Assembly: GCA_028710565.1 (NCBI GenBank)
Contig: JAQTTV010000005.1
Span: 62,001 to 126,000 of the forward strand
Length of the DNA stretch: 64,000 bases
Direction: 5' to 3'
DNA from: Gallionella sp.
GTDB lineage: Bacteria; Pseudomonadota; Gammaproteobacteria; Burkholderiales; Gallionellaceae
How positions within the stretch are numbered: the stretch's first letter is position 1; every line of letters starts with the position of its first letter. The translations under genes were made by a program, and so were the position numbers. This document shows positions 1 to 7,211 of this stretch, piece after piece. The notes under the pieces are model-generated. The model searched no databases. It was not told the DNA's origin and saw nothing but the letters and a program-made list of their open reading frames with translations.

Positions 1-1
1 T

Positions 2-886
2 TATTTGCGCAGTGGCTACGCGGTAAACGAGCGATTCCGCAAAGTGAATCACCTGCTTCGCGGCGATGTACAGAACGATTCGTATATCCTTGGCTCATCG
101 GTTATGGGTGTTTTCGACCCGGACGAGGCTAGCCGAATCACCGGCCATTCGTTTTACAACCTGTCCTTTTTGGCCGGCACGCCACAAGAGGCATTTGACA
201 CGCTGCGCGCGCTTAAGCGGCATGGCAAGCCGATCAAAGAGGTGTTGATTGGCATAGATTTTTACCAGTTCTATGAGCGTCCGCACATAATGCCAACCAA
301 CCGTCCGCATCCCGCCGTGAGTGGCGAATCCTGGCTGTCGTTCTACAGCTCATACCTGTTTGCCTCAGGGCTGTGGCAAGGGCTGACGCGCATTGCACAT
401 CATTTACAGAGCCAACCTTCCATCTTTTTTGATGTCGATGGCACGGGGATGTATCACTTGTACGAATACGACCGCAGTCGGGTATCCAACCCCGAACAAT
501 ACAACCGCGATCATTTTCAGCTAAACGCATGGAACGGGGCGGATATCCGCTGGGTGGAGGAGCGATTTGTTGAATTCGCGGCACTGTGTAAATGGCTGGA
601 TGAGAACCAGATCGATGCAAAACTATTCATCCACCCGTTTTATCGGGATACGCTTGTGACGATCTCCGAGCAGTCCTACCTTGAATTCAAGGCTCGGTTG
701 CTGAAAATACGGCCAGATATTGTAGATTTTTCGGTGGCGCGAGATATTATCCAAGACAAGCCTTGGTACTACGACAAGCGGCATTACCGGGCTGTGGTGG
801 CAGATATGATTATGGCGGTTATGTTTCAAAATGGGGACACGTTCGTTGTGCCTGGGAGGTTAACGGCCCAGTGCTGCCGCCAGTAG
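2..886 (+). CDS. SGNH-hydrolase-like protein, 5' end outside window
   Basis: The frame is open from the left edge, so the true start lies upstream and the N-terminus is missing. The visible part (about 294 residues) begins with an ILGSS block near residue 30 and ends with a YDKRHY block near residue 260. These resemble the GDS-like serine block and the C-terminal D-x-x-H block of SGNH-fold esterases and acyltransferases, such as those that decorate exopolysaccharide. A conserved DPDEA segment and an IDFYQF segment fit uncharacterised members of this group. No signal peptide can be judged because the start is absent. The exact substrate is not inferable. A structural match is likely, the enzymatic role is only a guess. 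Confidence 0.5.
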   Translation, partial: YLRSGYAVNERFRKVNHLLRGDVQNDSYILGSSVMGVFDPDEASRITGHSFYNLSFLAGTPQEAFDTLRALKRHGKPIKEVLIGIDFYQFYERPHIMPTNRPHPAVSGESWLSFYSSYLFASGLWQGLTRIAHHLQSQPSIFFDVDGTGMYHLYEYDRSRVSNPEQYNRDHFQLNAWNGADIRWVEERFVEFAALCKWLDENQIDAKLFIHPFYRDTLVTISEQSYLEFKARLLKIRPDIVDFSVARDIIQDKPWYYDKRHYRAVVADMIMAVMFQNGDTFVVPGRLTAQCCRQ

Positions 887-980
887 TATGTAACATTGAT
901 ATTGCACGATAACGTCGGCAGTGTTTTTGTGCGAATACCAAGTTATTGATTCTTTTGGATGGTGGATTCAATTCGACTTA

Positions 981-1223
981 TCACATCGTCTTTTTGCCAG
1001 GTGCAACTTTAGGTATATGCCCAACTAACCGACAGGTGATCCCCTCAATTTTCTCGCCTTCAACAAAACGGGTGATGTGGCAGGACATCACTTTCCCCTT
1101 TGCGGTAAGCTCTTTCAGATGTAGGTGCGCCACGGACAGAGGTATGCCGATGGCGTGTGCAATTTCTGAATCGAGTCGTTCACCGTGTTTAGTCAGGTGC
1201 TGGATGATTTGATCTGTTGGCAT
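981..1223 (-). CDS. small winged-helix DNA-binding protein
   Basis: This 80-residue protein has the pattern of a winged-helix domain: a helix-turn-helix stretch (SEIAHAIGIPLSVAHLHLKE, about residues 18-37) followed by a KGKVMSCHIT wing. The second half carries a CRLVGHIPK segment. It is probably a small transcriptional regulator of the kind found next to DNA-binding housekeeping genes, but no target can be named. It lies 54 nt downstream of the HU gene on the same strand and may be co-transcribed with it. The start at 1223 is the only good ATG for the conserved HTH part. Confidence 0.55.
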   Translation of the reverse strand: MPTDQIIQHLTKHGERLDSEIAHAIGIPLSVAHLHLKELTAKGKVMSCHITRFVEGEKIEGITCRLVGHIPKVAPGKKTM

Positions 1224-1277
1224 ATATGTGGTGTGCGACCACTAGGTCACCGGCAGTCGCTTTTTCAGTTGTAATTC

Positions 1278-1559
1278 CTATTTTGAACCGTTGACGGCAG
1301 CCTTCAGCGTTGCACCAGCCTTGAATGCGGCCTGCTTGGATGCTGCAATCTTCAGTTCAGCACCTGTGGCTGGATTGCGACCGGTACGAGCAGCACGTTC
1401 GCGTACTTCAAATGTGCCAAAGCCAACCAAGGCAATGTCATCCCCAGCAGCCAAAGTTTCTGTCACTACTTCGATGAATGCTGCGATATTTCGTTCAGCT
1501 TCAGTCTTGGTGCTGCCGGTTTTTGCTGCCAGTGCGTCAATCAGTTCTTTGCGGTTCAT
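1278..1559 (-). CDS. hupB: DNA-binding protein HU
   Basis: The 93-residue product is a standard HU/IHF-family histone-like protein that wraps and bends DNA in the nucleoid. It begins MNRKELIDALAAKTG and carries the family signature GFGTFEVRERAARTGRNPATG near residues 46-66, including the Pro that intercalates at the tip of the DNA-binding arm. I chose the ATG at 1559 because it gives the exact family length and is preceded on the minus strand by an AAGGAT ribosome site. A longer in-frame reading upstream to 1715 adds low-complexity sequence with no family match. HU versus IHF: the length and the lack of IHF-specific features favour HU. Confidence 0.93.
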   Translation of the reverse strand: MNRKELIDALAAKTGSTKTEAERNIAAFIEVVTETLAAGDDIALVGFGTFEVRERAARTGRNPATGAELKIAASKQAAFKAGATLKAAVNGSK

Positions 1560-1991
1560 TTGTTTATCCTTGTTGGTGTGGTTAAAAGCGGGGCGGATTG
1601 TTGCGGATATTGGGCTGGGTGGCAAGTGGGGGAAGATGCTCGCAGGCGAACTGCGTATGATTTTTCGGGCTGAAATATGATTGATTCCGATAAACTCATC
1701 GTTATCGCGACTCAAAATGTCGCATGTATGTGAAAGAATGCCTGCTTCAATTTTTTGATAGTACTCAACTTTGAATGTTCTAACTGCAAGTAATACAGAA
1801 CCTAGACATCGGCTTGATTAGTATAAACTCGGTTATAACGGCAAACTATCCGTTGACATGTCGTCCTCCGACACGTACTCTCATGCCAAATAGGTGCGAT
1901 CAAATGTTCGAGAGTGGCGATCTGTCACCAAGCCTTATAAGTTTTGCTTAGCCCCTCGTTTAAACAGGTGGCAATTCCCGGAGTGATGACG
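1560..1991. other. intergenic region between hupB and the BREX locus
   Basis: About 430 bases without a convincing gene. It should hold the divergent promoters for hupB (minus) and the BREX operon (plus). The plus-oriented half contains a perfect TTGACA at 1853-1858 and a dyad directly on top of it, described separately. No RNA gene or terminator hairpin was seen. Confidence 0.5.
1853..1881 (+). promoter_or_regulatory. candidate BREX promoter with overlapping dyad operator
   Basis: A consensus -35 box TTGACA sits at 1853-1858. A weak -10 (TACTCT) follows 17 bases later at 1876-1881. A dyad with 8-base arms (1856-1863 and 1869-1876, 7 of 8 paired, 5-base centre) covers the -35 end and the spacer, the classic position for a repressor site. 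The first downstream gene encodes a small HTH protein, which is the obvious candidate to bind it. The -10 match is poor, so the promoter call is tentative; the dyad itself is directly visible. Confidence 0.4.
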
Positions 1992-2186
1992 ATGGAAGAC
2001 AGATGGCTATCCGTAGATGAAATCGGAGCGTATCTCGGTGTAAAGCGAGATACGGTCTACAAATGGATCAGTGAAAAAGGCATGCCTGCCCACAAAGTCG
2101 GTCGTCTTTGGAAGTTTAAAAAAGACGAGGTTGACGAGTGGGTGCGCAAAGGTGGGGCGGGCGAGAGCAGTGTTGAGCATGACTGA
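1992..2186 (+). CDS. excisionase-type HTH (HTH_17/MerR-like) protein of the BREX locus
   Basis: A 64-residue protein made almost entirely of one winged HTH of the excisionase family: WLSVDEIGAYLGVKRDTVYK (about residues 4-23), then MPAHKVGRLWKFKKDEVDEW. Such proteins bind DNA as small regulators or recombination directionality factors. The ATG at 1992 is preferred over 1986 because a GGAG at 1980-1983 is then 8 bases upstream. The gene overlaps brxA by 8 bases, so it is the first gene of the BREX operon and probably its regulator. This differs from the larger WYL-domain regulator BrxR known in other BREX loci. Confidence 0.75.
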   Translation: MEDRWLSVDEIGAYLGVKRDTVYKWISEKGMPAHKVGRLWKFKKDEVDEWVRKGGAGESSVEHD

Positions 2187-2973
2187 AACGAATGCCATCA
2201 AACTGACCCGTTTCGGCTACCGCTTCGGGCGGGGCGGCGTCCATTCTTCGCGAACCATGATGCTCGCGGAGTTGCGGGCTTTGTTGAGTTACGTCGACAA
2301 GGCCAACGCACCGAAAGCTGAATACCTTGAAGCGATACAAACCGTCAACTGCCTTGGCAAACGCTCAGGTAAAACGCGCGTCCTGACGTATCGTCATCTC
2401 GTCGAACTTTACACACTCGACCCTAGTTTCGTTTTGTTCCGGGCACTGCGTTTTTTTTGGCAGCGCGATACCAGTGGGCAGCCACTGTTAGCAGCCTTGC
2501 TCGCATATTCGCGTGATCCAATATTTCGATCATCTGCTTCTATCGTTCTCGCGTATCAGGAAGGTGCTACGGTCGCGCGCGAAGTGCTTGAAGATTTTAT
2601 CGATAATCAGGAGCATGGCCGTTTCAGCCCTGCCACTCTCAAATCCACCGCGCAAAATATCAACGCAACATGGACGCAGGCGGGTCATCTGACTGGCCGT
2701 GCGCGCAAGGTTCGTACGCAAGCCTTGGCAACTCCCGGTGCGGTAGCATTCGCACTGTTGTTGGGTTACCTGGCGGGGCAGCGCGGGGAGAATCTTTTCA
2801 GCAGTGAATATATGCGGCTGCTCGATTGCAGTTTTAACCGTGCCATTGAACTGGCCGAGGATGCCTCTCGTCGTGGTTGGATCACGTTGAAGCGCGTAGG
2901 GCAAGTGATCGAGGTGGTATTTCCGAACCTGATGACGGCACAGGAAATGGAGTGGCTACGTGAGCAGAATTAA
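2179..2973 (+). CDS. brxA: BREX protein BrxA (DUF1819)
   Basis: The 264-residue product matches the DUF1819/BrxA family, a small DNA-binding core protein of type I BREX. It opens with a TETNAIKLTRFGYRFGRGG segment. A central RVLTYRHLVELYTLDPSF segment and the C-terminal LDCSFNRAIELAEDASRRGW helix pair are typical of the family. The start at 2179 is the first ATG giving the family length; it overlaps the HTH gene, and the long in-frame N-terminal reading from 2071 is a shadow of that gene. The 3' end overlaps brxB by 14 bases. No catalytic residues are expected. Confidence 0.9.
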   Translation: MTETNAIKLTRFGYRFGRGGVHSSRTMMLAELRALLSYVDKANAPKAEYLEAIQTVNCLGKRSGKTRVLTYRHLVELYTLDPSFVLFRALRFFWQRDTSGQPLLAALLAYSRDPIFRSSASIVLAYQEGATVAREVLEDFIDNQEHGRFSPATLKSTAQNINATWTQAGHLTGRARKVRTQALATPGAVAFALLLGYLAGQRGENLFSSEYMRLLDCSFNRAIELAEDASRRGWITLKRVGQVIEVVFPNLMTAQEMEWLREQN

Positions 2974-3511
2974 ACGATTGATTCAGTCATACAGCAAATA
3001 CGTTGCTGTGCCGTGGCGTAACGATGCGGCAGCGGCTCAGCGTGTTATTTTCTGCGTCTATAACGAGACTGAAGAGCTGCGCCTGCGCGCAAAAATTGAT
3101 GAGTTTGAAATTGCCACACGGGCGGCCGGACATGAATGGGCCTTGTTCGATCTGACGGATACGTTCCCTAACTGGATAGCTTCCCAGCGCTATGCAAAAA
3201 GCTACTTTCAAAAGCCAAGCCTGCTGCCAACGTTACTGCCAAAGTATCTCACCTATATAGAGACAGAGTTCACCACGTTCATGCAAGATCGAGGCGCAGA
3301 TGACAACTTTGTCGTGGCGCTCAAGGGCGTAGGCTCGCTGTTTGGTTTTTTGAAGGTTAAGGAAGTCGTGGATAAACTCGCTCCCATGGCAAAGGGGCGG
3401 CTGCTGGTGTTCTTCCCCGGCAGCTTTGAAGACAATAACTACCGCCTGTTGGATGGGTATGACGGCTGGAATTATCTGGCTGTTCCCATCACCGCAGACA
3501 AAGAATTCTGA
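2960..3511 (+). CDS. brxB: BREX protein BrxB (DUF1788)
   Basis: A 183-residue DUF1788 protein, the second core gene of type I BREX, with a probable scaffold role in the BREX complex. It contains the LLVFFPGSFEDNNYRLLDGYDGWNYLAVPI C-terminal block characteristic of the family (last third of the protein). Translation starts at a GTG at 2960 inside the end of brxA, which indicates tight coupling. brxC follows after 14 bases. The length is normal for the family. Confidence 0.9.
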   Translation: MSRIKRLIQSYSKYVAVPWRNDAAAAQRVIFCVYNETEELRLRAKIDEFEIATRAAGHEWALFDLTDTFPNWIASQRYAKSYFQKPSLLPTLLPKYLTYIETEFTTFMQDRGADDNFVVALKGVGSLFGFLKVKEVVDKLAPMAKGRLLVFFPGSFEDNNYRLLDGYDGWNYLAVPITADKEF

Positions 3512-3525
3512 TTAAGGGTCAATAC

Positions 3526-6500
3526 ATGCTCAATCGCGATATCTACCAAAAAGACCCATCCACCCGTAAGTTGGTCAATGAGGGGGTTGCCAGCGTCAAT
3601 GATGAACAGACCGATCAGGCACTTTCTGTGCTTCGATACGAACTGGAAACCTTTGTTTGTGACGGGCAGTATGAAATCGGCATGGCGCATATTCTTGAGA
3701 CCTACCTCAAAAATGTCGATCAGGCTCAGCAACCGGCAGTCTGGGTGAGCGGCTTCTTTGGATCAGGTAAGTCGCATCTAGTGAAGATGCTTCGTGCGCT
3801 GTGGATCGACACCGAGTTTGAAGATGGCGCAACGGCACGTGGCATTGCTACGCTGCCACAATCAATCCGCGACCATTTGCGTGAATTGAGCACTCAGGCC
3901 AAGCGACACGGCGGTGTGCATGCCGCTTCCGGTACGTTGGGTTCTGGTGCCAGCGATAAATCAGTGCGTTTGGCTTTGCTAGGCATTCTTTTTAAATCGG
4001 TCGGTTTGCCGGAGCAGTACCCGGTTGCACGCTTCGTTATGTGGCTAAAGCATGAAGGAATTTACGATACGATACGAGACCATGTTCAGCAAAATGGCTT
4101 CGATTGGAATGAAGAACTCGACAACTTCTACGTGGCTGAGGGGCTGCATCAGGCTTTGGTTAAGACTAAGCCCAATCTATTTCCATCGACAGCTTCATGC
4201 ATAGATACGTTGAACAACCTGTATCCTTATGCACAAGATGTTTCCAGTGATGAGATGCTCAAATCTATTCGTCAGGCGCTCACTCGGGACGGTAAATTTC
4301 CACTCACTGTTGTGGTTTTGGACGAGGTTCAGCAATTTATCGGTCCAAGTGCCGAACGCTCTATTGAGGTACAGGAAGCTGTTGAGGCGATTTGCAAGAA
4401 TATCGGTGGCAAGATGCTGTTTGTTGGTACAGGACAAACGGCGGTTACCGGTGTGGCCTTACTTGCACGTCTTCAGGGACGTTTTACGGTTCGCATTGAG
4501 TTATCCGATGCGGATGTTGATGCCGTTATTCGCCAGGTGATTCTGGCCAAGAAGCCTGAAGCCAAAGTCCCTGTAGAAAAAGTGATGCAAACCAATCTGG
4601 GCGAGATTTCACGCCATTTGGCCGGTACAACCATCGGCCATCGTTCTGATGACATCCAGTTTTTTCCGCAGGACTATCCCATACTCCCGGTGCGTCGTCG
4701 TTTTTGGGAGAATACCTTGCGCGTACTCGATCAAACTGGCACAGACAGCCAGTTGCGCAACCAGCTCTCCATGATACACAAGGTTATTCAGACTAATATG
4801 AATGCACCGGTCGGTAGTGTGGTGCCTGCGGATTATCTTTACTTTGATGCCGCAGACAAGCTGCTTCAGTCGCGTATCCTGCCCCGCAAGGTGCATGAAA
4901 AAACCATGAGCTGGAGCAAGGGGACGGACGATCAGCGCTTGATGGGGCGTGCCTGCGGTCTGGTGTTTCTGATTAATAAACTCGCCAGCAGCAATAACGA
5001 GATCGGCATTCACGCTACGGTTGATACGTTGGCCGACCTGTTGGTAGAAGATTTGACGCAAGGCTCCAGCGCGCTGCGCAGCAAGCTGCCTGGCCTGCTC
5101 GATAAGTGCGAACTGCTGATGAGGGTAGGGGACGAGTACCGTATCCAGACCGAAGAGAGCTCTGCCTGGAACGATGAATTTTTGAACCAGCGGAGTAGCC
5201 TGGCCAACGAGGCTCACCGTGTCGATGCAGAACGTGACGATCGAATCCGCCGACGGTTCGGCGAAATGGTGCGTAAGCTGTCGCTCACTCAAGGCACATC
5301 CAAGGTTACGCGCGACATCTATCCGGTGTTTGATGCTCAACTCCCAGCCGATGCCAATGAGAAAGTATCGGTATGGGTACGCGACGGCTGGAGTGTCGAC
5401 GAAAATTCTGTACGGGCAGACGCACGCCAGGCCGGCAATCAGTCACCCACGGTTTTTATATTCATCCCTAAGCGTTCTGCTGATGAGTTGCGTCATTATT
5501 TGATCGACTTTAAAGCGGCAAGCGCCACGCTGGACAAGCGTGGAATACCCAACACCGCCGAAGGTACCGAAGCGCGTTCGGCGATGGAAACGACCAGGCA
5601 AGCCGCCGAAGGCAAGATCCGCGAACTCTTGCAGGAAACCTTCTCAGGTGCGCGGGTGTTTCAGGGTGGCGGCAACGAAATCCTGGGCGGCGATCTGCAA
5701 GAGATGACACTGGAAGCGGCGACCAACGCGCTGCAACGGCTTTACCCGCAATTTCATATTGCCGATCATGCCGGTTGGACTAAAGTCTATGAGAAGGCGC
5801 AAAAAGGTGCGCCGGACGCGCTCAAGAGTGTGGCAGATGAAGGTGAACCTGCCAGGAACCCCGTTTGCAAATCCATTCTTTCCTTCATTGCAGGCGGTAA
5901 AAAAGGCATTGATATTCGTAAGCTTTTTGAGGGAGCCAATTACGGCTGGTCAGGTGACGCCGTGGATGGCGGTTTGCAAGTGCTGATGGTGGCGGGTTTG
6001 ATTCGTGCTCAGGATGAACGGGGGCAAACCATTGATCCAAAGGACTTGGAACGCAAGACCATTGGTAAGACGATGTTCAAGGTCGAATCGACCACCGTGA
6101 CAGTGGCACAGCGCATCCAGATTCGCAAACTTCTGCAAAAAATCCTTTCAAATAAAGTTGATCAAGGAGCGGAGCTTTCATTTGTACCTCAGTTCCTGGT
6201 CAGCGCAAAAGGGCTTGCTGATCGAGCCGGGGGAGAGGCACCAAGGCCTGCAAATTGCGACACGACTTCGCTGGACGAAATTCGCCTGACTTCAGGCAAT
6301 GAACAACTTTTAGCGTTGTATAACCGGCGCGACGAGCTTAGCGATGCCATCGACACCTGGACTGATCGTGTCGCACGTATTGAGAAGCGTTTGCCATCCT
6401 GGAATATCCTTACGCGCCTGATGAGACAGGCGAATGGTCTTTCCGATGCCGATGTGCTGGTGGCGCAGGTTAAGCACATCGAACAGCAACGTCAATTGTT

Positions 6501-6969
6501 GGAAGAGCCGGATCCGATTGCGCCGTTAATCAACAGCTTCACGCAATTGTTGCGTGAAGAGTTGAATCACTTGCAGGCTGACTACCAGTCCCGCCATCAA
6601 AAAGGTATGGCGCGCCTGGATGCAGACACCAACTGGCAGCAACTTGAACCCGAGCAACGCAACAGCCTGCTTGCCACACAGAAGCTGACATTATCCGATG
6701 TGCCGAAAGTGCAGGTCGCCAACACAGAAGAAGTGCTGCTCACCGTAGAGCGACTGTCACTTTCTTCTTTTGTTGACCGCGTGGCGGCCATAGACTCCCG
6801 TTTTGATGCTGTGCTGGTGGCTTCTGCTGAGCTGATGGAGCCGCAAGCTCAATTTGTATCGGTACCGAAACGCACATTGAAAACAGTTGAAGATATTGAA
6901 AACTGGACTAGCGGGGTTCGTCAGCAGCTTGAAGAAGCCTTGAAACATGGTCCAGTCGTGATTCGTTAA
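3526..6969 (+). CDS. brxC: BREX ATPase BrxC (DUF499/DUF6079-type P-loop protein)
   Basis: A 1147-residue P-loop ATPase, the large motor or sensor protein of type I BREX. The N-terminus MLNRDIYQKDPSTRKLVNEG is conserved in BrxC. Walker A is GFFGSGKS at about residues 76-83 and a Walker B-like VVVLDEVQQF lies near residue 265. The long C-terminal half is helical, with no second nucleotide site obvious. An AAGGG site precedes the ATG. The gene is intact and of the usual length of about 1150-1200 residues. It is followed by an unusual 240-base gap before pglX, discussed separately. Confidence 0.93.
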   Translation: MLNRDIYQKDPSTRKLVNEGVASVNDEQTDQALSVLRYELETFVCDGQYEIGMAHILETYLKNVDQAQQPAVWVSGFFGSGKSHLVKMLRALWIDTEFEDGATARGIATLPQSIRDHLRELSTQAKRHGGVHAASGTLGSGASDKSVRLALLGILFKSVGLPEQYPVARFVMWLKHEGIYDTIRDHVQQNGFDWNEELDNFYVAEGLHQALVKTKPNLFPSTASCIDTLNNLYPYAQDVSSDEMLKSIRQALTRDGKFPLTVVVLDEVQQFIGPSAERSIEVQEAVEAICKNIGGKMLFVGTGQTAVTGVALLARLQGRFTVRIELSDADVDAVIRQVILAKKPEAKVPVEKVMQTNLGEISRHLAGTTIGHRSDDIQFFPQDYPILPVRRRFWENTLRVLDQTGTDSQLRNQLSMIHKVIQTNMNAPVGSVVPADYLYFDAADKLLQSRILPRKVHEKTMSWSKGTDDQRLMGRACGLVFLINKLASSNNEIGIHATVDTLADLLVEDLTQGSSALRSKLPGLLDKCELLMRVGDEYRIQTEESSAWNDEFLNQRSSLANEAHRVDAERDDRIRRRFGEMVRKLSLTQGTSKVTRDIYPVFDAQLPADANEKVSVWVRDGWSVDENSVRADARQAGNQSPTVFIFIPKRSADELRHYLIDFKAASATLDKRGIPNTAEGTEARSAMETTRQAAEGKIRELLQETFSGARVFQGGGNEILGGDLQEMTLEAATNALQRLYPQFHIADHAGWTKVYEKAQKGAPDALKSVADEGEPARNPVCKSILSFIAGGKKGIDIRKLFEGANYGWSGDAVDGGLQVLMVAGLIRAQDERGQTIDPKDLERKTIGKTMFKVESTTVTVAQRIQIRKLLQKILSNKVDQGAELSFVPQFLVSAKGLADRAGGEAPRPANCDTTSLDEIRLTSGNEQLLALYNRRDELSDAIDTWTDRVARIEKRLPSWNILTRLMRQANGLSDADVLVAQVKHIEQQRQLLEEPDPIAPLINSFTQLLREELNHLQADYQSRHQKGMARLDADTNWQQLEPEQRNSLLATQKLTLSDVPKVQVANTEEVLLTVERLSLSSFVDRVAAIDSRFDAVLVASAELMEPQAQFVSVPKRTLKTVEDIENWTSGVRQQLEEALKHGPVVIR

Positions 6970-7065
6970 GTTGAGCCAAAATAATGAGAACACCTAACCA
7001 GATTGAAGCACTACTAAGAGGGTGCATGTTCACTACGAATTCAGCCACGACGTAAGGGATACACA

Positions 7066-7155
7066 ATGGGACCACTCGACAAAGACCTGCGTAACTCGCC
7101 TGGATGGCTAGGGTGCAGCGATACCTTGCCGTTTTTTAACATTAAAATTTGTTGA
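7066..7155 (+). pseudogene. vestigial or leader copy of the pglX start
   Basis: A 29-codon frame with a good AAGGG ribosome site at 7054-7058 begins M-GPLDKDLRNS and ends at a TGA at 7153-7155. The downstream pglX protein begins M-QPLDKALRSQ, so 8 of the first 11 residues are the same, and 20 of the first 30 bases match at the DNA level. After that the similarity is lost. The simplest reading is a relic of a second pglX 5' end left by recombination or gene replacement. A translated leader peptide is an alternative. Confidence 0.45.
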
Positions 7156-7187
7156 ATGTGACTTTTAATGTGAAATCATCATTAAAA
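7140..7187. repeat. three copies of an 8-bp CATTAAAA element upstream of pglX
   Basis: CATTAAAA occurs at 7140-7147 and 7180-7187, and its complement TTTTAATG at 7163-7170. The spacing is regular (about 23 and 17 bases) and AT-rich in an otherwise balanced locus. It could be a regulatory site or an AT-rich promoter for independent pglX expression. The sequence is short, so chance cannot be excluded. Confidence 0.3.
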
Positions 7188-7211
7188 ATACATTGAAAGC
7201 CGGAAAAAGAT

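Noticed and set aside
1291-1680. 129-codon plus-strand frame opposite hupB
   Set aside because: Shadow of the HU gene; Ala/Ser-rich reading without a domain.
4609-5340. 243-codon minus-strand frame inside brxC
   Set aside because: It lies wholly within brxC in antisense, has no family features and no ribosome site.
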